DNA from: an uncultured Lachnospiraceae bacterium
GTDB lineage: Bacteria > Bacillota_A > Clostridia > Lachnospirales > Lachnospiraceae
Direction: 5' to 3'
Assembly (NCBI GenBank): GCA_902773195.1
Contig: CACYDL010000233.1
Span: forward strand, 1-10,229
Length of the DNA: 10,229 nt
Part shown: in pieces, positions 1-6,793 of the stretch
How the letters are laid out: each line of letters opens with the position of its first letter
Position numbering within the stretch: position 1 is the first letter of the stretch
The notes under the pieces: model-generated
The model's database searches: none
What the model saw: the letters and a program-made list of their open reading frames with translations, nothing else
What the model was told of the DNA's origin: nothing
Position numbers and translations under genes: made by a program

Positions 1-844
1 CGCGGTCCCGATGAATCTCGGAACCGGAAGCGGGATCGGCGATTATATCATCAGCGGAAACTTCTCCGGAGGAGCGCAGAAGGAAGGGGCGAAGTACCTG
101 AAGGAGGCGAGGATCGCCGCCACCTCCGAGGCGGACAACTTTACCTGGATCCCGAAGCAGAAGGATCTGGATCTTTGCCCGGACGCGGACTTTGTCCACG
201 TGTGTTGGAACAACACGATCTTCGGAACGAGATATAACTACATCCCGGATACGGGCGACGTCCCCCTCGTGGCGGATATGTCCTCCAGCATCATGTCCGA
301 GCCGGTGGACGTCTCGAAATTCGGCCTCATTTACGCCGGCGTCCAGAAGAATCTCGCCCCCGCGGGCCTCGCCCTCGTGATTGTCCGGGAGGATCTGCTG
401 GGGAAGGCCATGCCCTCCACCCCGAAGATCTGGAACTTCCGCACTGAGGCCGAGAAGAATTCCATGCTCAACACGCCGCCGACCTTCCCGATCTACGTGG
501 TGAAGCTCGTGACGGACTATCTGAAGGAGCAGGGCGGCCTTGAGGCCATGAAGGCCCGGAACGAGGCCAAGGCGAAGATTCTTTACGATTATCTCGATTC
601 CCAGGATTTCTACCGGAACGGAGTGAATCCGGAGGACCGCTCGATGATGAACGTCGTCTTCCGCACCTCCGACGAGGAGCTGGACAAGGAATTTGTGGCG
701 GGACAGGCCGCCCGGGGCTTCTCCAACCTCAAGGGCCACAGGCTCGTCGGCGGTATGCGCGCGTCCATCTACAACGCGATGCCGCAGGAGGGCGTCGAGG
801 CGCTTGTGGAGTACATGAAGGAATTCGCCGCGTCCCACAGATGA
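1..844 (+). CDS. serC: Phosphoserine aminotransferase, 5'-truncated by window edge
   Basis: SerC is a PLP-dependent aminotransferase that converts 3-phosphohydroxypyruvate and glutamate to O-phosphoserine and 2-oxoglutarate. It is the second step of cytosolic serine synthesis. About 280 residues are visible and closely match the C-terminal three quarters of E. coli-type SerC (about 360 aa). Visible landmarks are the AVPMNL segment at the left edge, ADMSSSIMS, and the Schiff-base lysine in GVQKNLAPAG (lysine codon 347-349). NTPPTFPIY, DFYRN and the conserved end KGHRLVGGMRASIYNAMP follow. The reading frame is open from base 2, so the ATG at 11 is internal (it is the M of AVPMNL) and roughly 80 residues lie upstream. 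The stop is TGA 842-844, and the DUF1015 gene starts 15 bp downstream, which suggests one operon. The identification is firm; only the 5' end and the promoter are unseen. Confidence 0.97.
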   Translation, partial: AVPMNLGTGSGIGDYIISGNFSGGAQKEGAKYLKEARIAATSEADNFTWIPKQKDLDLCPDADFVHVCWNNTIFGTRYNYIPDTGDVPLVADMSSSIMSEPVDVSKFGLIYAGVQKNLAPAGLALVIVREDLLGKAMPSTPKIWNFRTEAEKNSMLNTPPTFPIYVVKLVTDYLKEQGGLEAMKARNEAKAKILYDYLDSQDFYRNGVNPEDRSMMNVVFRTSDEELDKEFVAGQAARGFSNLKGHRLVGGMRASIYNAMPQEGVEALVEYMKEFAASHR

Positions 845-859
845 CGGAAGGAGAGCAAT

Positions 860-2131
860 ATGGCTGTATTCAGACCCTTTGCGGCGGTAAGACCCGCCGC
901 GGACATGGCGGAACAGGTCGCCGCGCTTCCCTATGACGTGATGAGCAGCAGCGAGGCGAGGACGATGACGGAGGGGAAACCCTGGTCGTTCCTCCACGTC
1001 GACAAGGCGGAGATCGACCTGCCTCCCGGGACGGATCTCTACGACGACGCGGTCTACGCCATGGCGGCCGCGAATCTGAAGAAGATGAAGGACAGCGGGG
1101 TTCTGATCAGAGAGGACAAGCCCTGCTTCTACCTCTACCGGGAGATCATGGGCGGCCGGAGCCAGACCGGCGTGGTCGGCTGCGCCTCCATCGACGATTA
1201 TCTCGACGGCACCATCAAAAAGCACGAGTTTACGGTGGCCGAGAAGGAGAAGGACCGCATCCGGCACGTCGACGTGTGCGACGCCAACACGGGCATCATT
1301 TTCCTGGCGTTCCGCGACCATGAGCCCGTGCTGCGGATCATGCGCGAGGTGACGGAGAAGCAGGAGCCGGTCTACGATTTCACCGCGGAGGACGGCGTGA
1401 TCCATCAGGTATGGGCGGTCCGCGACGATGAGCAGATCCGCGGGCTCGAGGAAGCCTTCGGCGAGGTGCCGGCGCTCTACATCGCCGACGGCCACCACCG
1501 CACCGCCTCCGCCGTCAGGGTGGGGGAGATGCGCCGCGCGGCCCATCCCGGCTATGACGGTACGGAGGAGTACAATTTCTTCCTGGCCGCCGCGTTCCCG
1601 GAATCCGAGCTTTCGATCTGGGACTACAACCGCGTCGTCAGGGATCTGGCGGGGATGTCGGAGGAGGAATTCCTGGGAAAGATCGCGGAATCCTTCGAGG
1701 TGACCCCCTTCCCGGAGGGAACCGGCTGCAGCCCGGAGACCTATGAGGCGGTCCGGCCCGCGGAGCCGCACACCTTCTCCCTGTATCTGCGAGGCAGGTG
1801 GTACCTTCTCCGGGCCGATATGGACAAGGTCGACGCGTCGGATCCCGTCAACGCGCTCGACGTCTCCATTCTCCAGCAGAAACTTCTTTCTCCGGTTCTG
1901 GGCATCGGCGATCCGAGGGTGGACCGCAGGATCGCCTTTGTGGGGGGCATCCGGGGGATCGGCGAGCTGGTGAAAAGAGTCGACGGAGGGGAGGCGGCCG
2001 CCTTCGCGATGTATCCGACGACGATGAACGATCTGATGACGATTGCCGACGCGGGGGGAATCATGCCTCCGAAATCCACGTGGTTCGAGCCGAAGCTTCG
2101 AAGCGGGCTGCTGATCCACGAGCTGTCTTAA
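860..2131 (+). CDS. DUF1015 family protein, serine-pathway neighbour
   Basis: This is a 423-residue protein of the DUF1015 family, which in Firmicutes is commonly found next to serC and serA. Family hallmarks are an N-terminal segment with PYDVMS (near residues 24-29), a central KKHEFT block followed by EKEKDRIRHVD (H122 and E123), and ADGHHRTASA (D210, G211, H212, H213, R214). The C-terminal region contains DPRVDRRIAFVGG. There is no signal peptide or membrane segment, so it is probably cytosolic. The start is the ATG at 860, with a GGAAGGAG ribosome binding site at 846-853. Function is not established. The G-x-H-R-x-x-A pattern recalls the nucleotide-binding motif of the ParB/sulfiredoxin fold, which also contains free serine kinases (SerK, SbnI). 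Together with the serC context, this suggests serine phosphorylation or its control, but that is inference. Family assignment is confident; function is not. Confidence 0.9.
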   Translation: MAVFRPFAAVRPAADMAEQVAALPYDVMSSSEARTMTEGKPWSFLHVDKAEIDLPPGTDLYDDAVYAMAAANLKKMKDSGVLIREDKPCFYLYREIMGGRSQTGVVGCASIDDYLDGTIKKHEFTVAEKEKDRIRHVDVCDANTGIIFLAFRDHEPVLRIMREVTEKQEPVYDFTAEDGVIHQVWAVRDDEQIRGLEEAFGEVPALYIADGHHRTASAVRVGEMRRAAHPGYDGTEEYNFFLAAAFPESELSIWDYNRVVRDLAGMSEEEFLGKIAESFEVTPFPEGTGCSPETYEAVRPAEPHTFSLYLRGRWYLLRADMDKVDASDPVNALDVSILQQKLLSPVLGIGDPRVDRRIAFVGGIRGIGELVKRVDGGEAAAFAMYPTTMNDLMTIADAGGIMPPKSTWFEPKLRSGLLIHELS

Positions 2132-2138
2132 ACCGGTC

Positions 2139-2154
2139 CCGGGCACGCGCCCGG
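2139..2154 (+). other. Small GC hairpin between DUF1015 gene and yqeB
   Basis: A perfect 6-bp stem, CCGGGC and GCCCGG, closes a 4-nt loop inside the 40-bp gap. No T-run follows, so it is not a convincing intrinsic terminator. It might stabilise an mRNA end or lower read-through into yqeB. No promoter was recognised in this gap. Confidence 0.35.
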
Positions 2155-2171
2155 CGCCGCATGGAACACAG

Positions 2172-2999
2172 ATGATGAGATACATTGACAGACCGGTCGT
2201 TGTCCGCGGCGGGGGAGACCTCGCCACGGGCACGATTCTCCGGCTCGGAAGAGCCGGCTATCCCGTGATCGTTCTCGAATGCGCCTGCCCGACGGCGATC
2301 CGCCGGGAGGCGGCCTTCAGCGAGGCCGTGAGACTAGGAGAGAAGACCGTGGAGGGAATGACGGCCCGTCTCGCCGCCGGAGCGGAGGAAGCCATGCGGG
2401 CGGTCAGGCCCGGCCTTCCCGCCGTACTGGTGGACGAAAAGGCGGAAAGCCTGAAGCAGATCCGCCCGGAAATCCTGGTGGACGCGATCCTGGCGAAGCG
2501 GAATCTGGGAACGTCCATCGACATGGCGGCGCTCACCATCGCCCTCGGCCCGGGATTCACGGCGGGCAGGGACGTGCGGTATGTGATCGAGACCATGAGG
2601 GGCCACAACCTGGGGAGGATCTATTCCTCCGGCAGCGCCGTTCCCAATACCGGCGTTCCCGGGATCGTCGGCGGCTTCGGCGCGGATCGGGTGATACACG
2701 CCCCCTGCGGCGGCGTCCTCCGCGGCGTCCTCAGGATCGGCGAAATGGCGGAGAAGGGCCGCCCCGTCGCCTTCATCGCCGGAGACGGAACGGAGACGGC
2801 GGTCCCGGCCTCCATCACGGGCGTTCTCCGGGGCATTCTCCCGGACGGCTTTCCCGTCACGGCGGGAATGAAGATGGCCGACATCGATCCCCGCCCCGGC
2901 GAGAGAGAGAACTGCTTCACGGTTTCCGACAAATCCCGCTGCATTGCCGGCAGCGTTCTGGAGCTTGTATGTGCGTATGAACGAAATAATCTGCCTTGA
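2172..2999 (+). CDS. yqeB: YqeB-type selenium-dependent molybdenum hydroxylase accessory protein
   Basis: This 275-residue protein matches the EF2563/YqeB family. That family is linked by gene context to maturation of selenium-dependent molybdenum hydroxylases (xanthine dehydrogenase-like enzymes with a labile selenium). Its biochemical role is unknown. Visible family marks are the N-terminal Rossmann-like VVRGGGDLATG (about residues 9-19), PTAIRR, then VDAILAKRNLG, ALGPGFTAG, RGHNLGRIY and NTGVPGIVGGFG. Length is normal for the family. Tandem ATGs at 2172 and 2175 could both start translation; no good Shine-Dalgarno lies upstream, so the start is uncertain by one codon. Its last 23 bases overlap the next gene, indicating translational coupling. 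It is probably cytosolic, with no signal peptide or membrane segment. The call relies on strong motif agreement plus its two partner genes downstream. Confidence 0.92.
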   Translation: MMRYIDRPVVVRGGGDLATGTILRLGRAGYPVIVLECACPTAIRREAAFSEAVRLGEKTVEGMTARLAAGAEEAMRAVRPGLPAVLVDEKAESLKQIRPEILVDAILAKRNLGTSIDMAALTIALGPGFTAGRDVRYVIETMRGHNLGRIYSSGSAVPNTGVPGIVGGFGADRVIHAPCGGVLRGVLRIGEMAEKGRPVAFIAGDGTETAVPASITGVLRGILPDGFPVTAGMKMADIDPRPGERENCFTVSDKSRCIAGSVLELVCAYERNNLP

Positions 3000-4161
3000 C
3001 GGATCCGGAAGCAAAGGATTCAGGCCCGAGGGAATCAGAAGAGAGATGAGCCGCTGGTGCGGACCGGCCGCCTCCGGATATGACCGCGAACAGGAGCGGG
3101 AGATGTTCCGGGAGGCCAGGACGCTCACGGCGGATCTTTTCGGCGCGGATTCGCCGGACCGGGTCGTCTTCACCGGAAACGCGACGCAGGCGGTGCATGC
3201 CGTCATCAGCGCCTTTATGCGCTACGGCGACACCGCTCTCACCACCGTCCTTGATCACCGGAGCGCCACGGACGCGCTCCTTTCCCTGACGCGGGGCACC
3301 GAGAAGCTCGCGCAGGAGTACACCTTCCGCTCCCGGACCGGGTGGAAGATCGTGACGGGCTTTTCCGCCGCCGAGCTTCTGGAGGACGGGCGCGTCGATT
3401 ATGAATCCATGAGACGGGCGGCCGTTCGGAAGAGGCCGGCCGTCATCCTGTGTACCCACGCTTCTCCTCTGACGGGAGATCTGAACGACCTGAAGAAGGT
3501 GTCGGAGATCGCGAAGGAGGTCGGAGCGTATTTTATTGTGGACGCCGTGAGGACGGCCGGCATCTTCCCCGTCGACGCCGCCGGGATCGGAGCCGACGCC
3601 GTCTGCTTCTCCGGGAGCATCGGCATCCCGGGCCCCGCCGGGATCGGCGGCTTTGTCCTGGGACAGCCCGCCAAGGACGGACGCGGGGGAGCGGCCCCGG
3701 GGAAGAGCGGCCCGCCGGATCCCCTTCTTCTGAGGACAAAGTGCGAGGCCGGGAGCAGAAACTTAAGCGGAATGGCGGGCTATCTTGCCGCCATGAGATA
3801 CCTCCGGCTCATGGGGACCGGCCTTGCCCGGAAAAATGCCCTTGGCGCCGCGTCCCGGTTCGCGGAGAGAGCGCGAGGCATACCGGGCGTGCGCCTCTTT
3901 GGCTGTTTTGAGGATTACGCGAGGGCGCCCCTGGTCGCCCTGACGCTGGAGGGATGCGCCCCCTCCCGGGTCTCCGGACAGCTCCGGGAAAAATACGGCA
4001 TTCTGACGATGCACGGCAGCTGCGGGGCGCCTCTCCACGCGAAGACGCTGGGGATCGAAAAAGAAGGGGCTGTGAGATTTGCCTTCGACGCCGGCTGTAC
4101 GGAGCGGGACGCCGACGCGGCGGCCGACGCTCTCGGGGAGATCGCCGATGAGAGACGATGA
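2977..4161 (+). CDS. Class V aminotransferase/cysteine-desulfurase-like protein lacking the PLP lysine
   Basis: This 394-residue protein has the layout of the EF2568-type cysteine desulfurase family found in selenium-dependent molybdenum hydroxylase clusters. Preserved landmarks are an N-terminal IICLDGSGS segment (family: IYLDNAATS), TGNATQAVH (N68), DHRS (H94), THASPLTG, the PLP-ring aspartate in VDAVRTAG (D189), EAGSRN, C349 in GSCGAPL, and GAVRF (R367). The usual S/T-G-H-K-x-x-x-G-P motif instead reads SGSIGIPGP. S214 and I215 therefore stand where the histidine and the Schiff-base lysine should be. The usual Q after VDAA is R192, and the loop cysteine sits one place earlier than expected. 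The fold is probably kept, while normal PLP chemistry is doubtful. Start ATG 2977 was chosen because it aligns with the family N-terminus. GTG 2971, which has GGAG at 2960-2963, is a close alternative. The ORF is intact and coupled to its neighbours by overlap on both sides. Confidence 0.85.
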   Translation: MNEIICLDGSGSKGFRPEGIRREMSRWCGPAASGYDREQEREMFREARTLTADLFGADSPDRVVFTGNATQAVHAVISAFMRYGDTALTTVLDHRSATDALLSLTRGTEKLAQEYTFRSRTGWKIVTGFSAAELLEDGRVDYESMRRAAVRKRPAVILCTHASPLTGDLNDLKKVSEIAKEVGAYFIVDAVRTAGIFPVDAAGIGADAVCFSGSIGIPGPAGIGGFVLGQPAKDGRGGAAPGKSGPPDPLLLRTKCEAGSRNLSGMAGYLAAMRYLRLMGTGLARKNALGAASRFAERARGIPGVRLFGCFEDYARAPLVALTLEGCAPSRVSGQLREKYGILTMHGSCGAPLHAKTLGIEKEGAVRFAFDAGCTERDADAAADALGEIADERR

Positions 4162-5350
4162 ATTCAGGCTTCTTTCCTCGCTTCCTTCGGGGAGCGTTCT
4201 GGCCGTCTGCGGGGCGGGAGGGAAGACGACCCTGATCCACAGACTGAGAAACGCCTATCTGGCGCAGGGGCGCAGGGTGATCGTGACGACCTCGACCCAT
4301 ATGAGGAACGAGGGAAATCTGTGCCGCTCCGCGGAGGAGATCCGGGCGTCTCTTTCGGACAGGGGATACGCCTTTGCCGGAAGACCCGATCCGGAAAATC
4401 CCTCGAAGATCATCGGACCGGAGAGCGGCGTGCTGTCCGCGGCGGTGAAGGAGGCGGACGTCACGCTCGTCGAGGCCGACGGGGCGCGGCACAGGTCCTT
4501 CAAGGTCCCTTATCCCCACGAGCCCGTGATTCCTCCCGGGACCACCCATATCGCGGTTCTCTACGGGGAGGAGGCGTCGGGGAAGGTGATCCGGGACGTC
4601 TCCTACAATCCGGAGGGCGTCGCTGAGGTCCTGGGCCTTGGCCCCGGCGACCTGCTGGACGAAGCCCTCATGCGGCACGCGGTGGAGCGGACCTATCTTG
4701 AGAAGTTTGAGAGGCACTTCCCCGGAATACCGGTCTTCTGCCTGCCGGTGAGACGGAACGACACGCCGGCGGTACATTTCATCCTTCTCGCCGCCGGGTA
4801 TTCCGTCCGGTTCGGAGGAAACAAACTGCTGTACGTCATGGACGGAAAACCCATGTACCGGCACATTCTTGACCGCCTGCTCAAGATCCGGGAAGAGGGA
4901 AGGCTCCGCTGCGACATCACCGTCGTGACACAGTACGAGGAGATCCTGCGGGATCTGCGCGGGGAGGAGGGCGCCGCTGCCGCGGTCAACCCCGATCCGT
5001 CCAGGGGCATCTCCTCCTCGATCCGGACGGGACTGTCGGCTCTCTACGGCCGGTCGGCCCCCGAGGAGGGGGATTACCTGTTTTTCGTCAACGGAGACCA
5101 GCCCCGGCTCACCGCCGGGACCTGCCTGTCCTTCGCCCGGGGCGCGCTGGAGAGCGGCCTGCCCCTGGCGGCGCTGACCTGCGGCGGGGAGATGTATTCC
5201 CCCTGCATGTTCCGCACCGACTTCGTCCCGGACCTGACGGCGCTTCGGGGCGACCGGGGCGGCAAGTCCATTCTCAGAAAAAACGCCGGGAAGGTGTTTC
5301 TTTTTGAGCCCTCCTCAAAGGTAGAACTGGTAGACATCGACATGCTGTGA
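4148..5350 (+). CDS. YqeC-MocA fusion: selenium accessory P-loop protein plus molybdopterin cytidylyltransferase-like domain
   Basis: This is a 400-residue two-domain protein. Residues 1 to about 205 match YqeC, an accessory factor of selenium-dependent molybdenum hydroxylases. They carry the P-loop CGAGGKTTL (G22-T28), TTSTHM, VEADGARHRSFKVP and the PHEPVIPP block. Residues about 210-400 match the MocA/YgfJ nucleotidyltransferases, which transfer CMP to molybdopterin. Visible there are FILLAAGYSVRFGGNKLL (G217, R221, K226), DGKPMYRH, NPDPSRGISSSIRTGL, the metal-site-like GDQP (D317), and GDRGGKSIL. The YqeC part looks slightly short: its C-terminal region runs almost directly into MocA, and the usual NKxD-like motif reads RRND. 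Start ATG 4148 has GGGGAG at 4135-4140 and overlaps the upstream stop by 14 bp; upstream in-frame ATGs lie inside the previous gene. It likely acts in the cytosol in molybdenum cofactor maturation. Domain calls are strong; the substrate (CTP versus another nucleotide) is inferred. Confidence 0.9.
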   Translation: MRDDEFRLLSSLPSGSVLAVCGAGGKTTLIHRLRNAYLAQGRRVIVTTSTHMRNEGNLCRSAEEIRASLSDRGYAFAGRPDPENPSKIIGPESGVLSAAVKEADVTLVEADGARHRSFKVPYPHEPVIPPGTTHIAVLYGEEASGKVIRDVSYNPEGVAEVLGLGPGDLLDEALMRHAVERTYLEKFERHFPGIPVFCLPVRRNDTPAVHFILLAAGYSVRFGGNKLLYVMDGKPMYRHILDRLLKIREEGRLRCDITVVTQYEEILRDLRGEEGAAAAVNPDPSRGISSSIRTGLSALYGRSAPEEGDYLFFVNGDQPRLTAGTCLSFARGALESGLPLAALTCGGEMYSPCMFRTDFVPDLTALRGDRGGKSILRKNAGKVFLFEPSSKVELVDIDML

Positions 5351-5356
5351 TACAAT
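5331..5356 (+). promoter_or_regulatory. Candidate sigma-A promoter with extended -10 for the membrane protein gene
   Basis: TACAAT at 5351-5356 is preceded directly by TGA (5348-5350), giving the extended -10 pattern TGnTAnAAT. TAGACA at 5331-5336 matches five of six -35 bases, but the spacer is only 14 bp, so the extended -10 would carry most of the activity. A start near 5363 would leave a leader of about 40 nt. The element overlaps the stop codon of the YqeC-MocA gene. Confidence 0.45.
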
Positions 5357-5371
5357 AAGCGAAAGATGTCC

Positions 5372-5386
5372 GGGTCTTCACGACCC
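5372..5386 (+). other. Short leader hairpin upstream of the membrane protein gene
   Basis: GGGTC and GACCC pair as a 5-bp stem around a 5-nt loop. The hairpin lies between the candidate promoter and the Shine-Dalgarno. It does not sequester the ribosome binding site and has no T-run, so no specific role can be assigned. Confidence 0.25.
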
Positions 5387-5392
5387 CGTTTC

Positions 5393-5399
5393 AAAGGAG
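5393..5399 (+). promoter_or_regulatory. Ribosome binding site that sets the start at 5405
   Basis: AAAGGAG lies five bases before the ATG at 5405. An in-frame ATG at 5366 has no such site and would add 13 residues unlike a membrane-protein N-terminus, so 5405 is preferred. Confidence 0.75.
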
Positions 5400-5404
5400 T
5401 ACGC

Positions 5405-6760
5405 ATGACGCGCGTCAGATCAAAACGATTTCTGGGGGTTCCGGATGAGTTCTGGATCGCTTTTGTGATCATGGTGGGATTCTTCCTGAAGCTCATTTTT
5501 GTGATAAAAACCGGGTGGATGAAGGGGACGCTGAACCTGGGCGTGTGGGCGGATCCCCTCACCGATGACTCCTTCGCCCGGGGCGGGCACCTCGCCGTGC
5601 TTCAATACTATTTTACGCGCCACCTGCTTCCGAACGTCAGTCCGAGGACGGCGGTCTGCTTTTCCAATCCGCCGCTGTACTACATCACAAGCTCGCTGTT
5701 TCTGGAGATTTTCAACAGGCTGCTCGGCTGGAGCGTGAGCATCTCCCTCCATCTCGTGCAGTGCATGAACGTCCTCTACGTCATGATCGGGGAGTGCTGC
5801 GGGATCGGAATTCTCAGGAAATACGGGATTCACGGAAGAAAGATGGCCGTGTCTGTCCTGTTTCTTCTGTTTTTCCCGACCTTCTACAATCTCTCCGCGG
5901 CGCTGGACGGGTCCGCGATGTGCTTCATGTACATGATGCTGACCCTCAATTCCTCCGTCAACTGGTACATGTCCCGCCGCACGAAATCGCTCAGGAGCGC
6001 CGCGGTGTCGGCCGGGCTCGGCCTGATGACGTCGCCGGCCGCCGCGATCGTGCTGCCGCCCGTCATCTACCTGATCCGGAAGGGCGCCGTCGACGGGAGA
6101 AGAAATGAGATTCCCGTGACCGAGCAGGCCAAGATGTTCGCCGCGATCACGGCCGTGCTGGGACTGTGGTGGCAGGTCTATATGGTCATCCGCTTCCGGG
6201 TGCCTCCGTTCTTCGTCAATACGGACGCGGCGGTTCCCGTGACGGGGACGGCCGCCTCGAGGCTGGGCATTCCGTCTCTCTCCATGCTGACCCACCTCCA
6301 CACGGAAGGCGTGAGCGCCCTCGAGAGCAATATTCCGGCCCAGACCCTCAAGACGGCCGCGGTGGACTACGCCGCCGTGGACCTGACCCACAGGATGACC
6401 GTCTGGATCACGCTGCTGCTGATACTGCTGGTGTTCGTCATCTTCGTACTGCAGCACCTCATGCTGATCTACGAGCTGATTTCCCTGAGGATCGAGCACG
6501 TCTACGCCATGTTCCTGCTGATCGGAGAGCTCACGGGGGTCGTCGGCTACGTCGCGGTCTGCTTCCTGTTGCCGTACACGGAGTTCATGAACTTCAGGAT
6601 GATCGCCCCCCTGATGATCTTCCCCCTGGTCGGCATGGGTCTGTGCGGGGGAGAATCCTCGGACGGACGTTTCGAGAGGACGGCGACGGCGGTCGTTCAT
6701 CCCGTGATCTTCGTCATGTCGCTGGTGACGGCTTTTCTGTACGGATACTACATCGCCTGA
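5405..6760 (+). CDS. Polytopic membrane protein resembling GT-C glycosyltransferases
   Basis: This is a 451-residue integral membrane protein with about nine to eleven hydrophobic helices. The first is near residues 16-35 (FWIAFVIMVGFF). Others lie in the stretches about 108-135, 146-185, 198-220, 243-260, 345-372, 385-410 and 415-451. After the first helix comes a long, probably extracytoplasmic loop with DPLTDDSF, GGHLAVLQYYF, LLPNVSPRTA and then SNPPLYYI. This arrangement resembles bacterial members of the PMT/ArnT-like GT-C fold, in which acidic residues in the first loop bind metal and lipid-phosphate sugar donor. The resemblance is partial, and no donor or acceptor can be named. A second large loop (about 265-340) is hydrophilic. 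It appears to have its own promoter 54 bp upstream. A sugar transfer role in the cell envelope is inference; another polytopic family is possible. Confidence 0.8.
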   Translation: MTRVRSKRFLGVPDEFWIAFVIMVGFFLKLIFVIKTGWMKGTLNLGVWADPLTDDSFARGGHLAVLQYYFTRHLLPNVSPRTAVCFSNPPLYYITSSLFLEIFNRLLGWSVSISLHLVQCMNVLYVMIGECCGIGILRKYGIHGRKMAVSVLFLLFFPTFYNLSAALDGSAMCFMYMMLTLNSSVNWYMSRRTKSLRSAAVSAGLGLMTSPAAAIVLPPVIYLIRKGAVDGRRNEIPVTEQAKMFAAITAVLGLWWQVYMVIRFRVPPFFVNTDAAVPVTGTAASRLGIPSLSMLTHLHTEGVSALESNIPAQTLKTAAVDYAAVDLTHRMTVWITLLLILLVFVIFVLQHLMLIYELISLRIEHVYAMFLLIGELTGVVGYVAVCFLLPYTEFMNFRMIAPLMIFPLVGMGLCGGESSDGRFERTATAVVHPVIFVMSLVTAFLYGYYIA

Positions 6761-6793
6761 CCGGAGGCCGGCGCGGGCGGAGGAGGCCTCCGG
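6761..6793 (+). terminator. Strong GC hairpin directly after the membrane protein gene
   Basis: CCGGAGGCC (6761-6769) and GGCCTCCGG (6785-6793) form a perfect 9-bp stem around a 15-nt loop, beginning at the base after the stop codon. No T-tract follows, so intrinsic termination is doubtful. A Rho-type or mRNA 3'-end stabilising role is possible. Confidence 0.35.

Noticed and set aside
2944..2976. ATG 2944 as start of the desulfurase-like gene
   Set aside because: The added residues lie inside yqeB and do not match the family N-terminus, which begins with the MNEIICLDGSGS segment at 2977.
4079..4147. ATG upstream of 4148 as start of the YqeC-MocA gene
   Set aside because: The extra 23 residues overlap the end of the previous gene and precede the normal YqeC N-terminus; 4148 has a well-spaced ribosome binding site.
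3809..4864. 351-codon open frame on the - strand across the yqeC-mocA region
   Set aside because: It overlaps two + strand genes with strong family motifs, has no motif of its own, and has an Arg/Pro-rich composition typical of antisense frames in GC-rich DNA.
2172..5350. Selenocysteine-encoding in-frame TGA in the selenium-related genes
   Set aside because: All three genes end at TGA codons where family length and neighbouring overlaps predict the natural end; no internal TGA interrupts a conserved domain.
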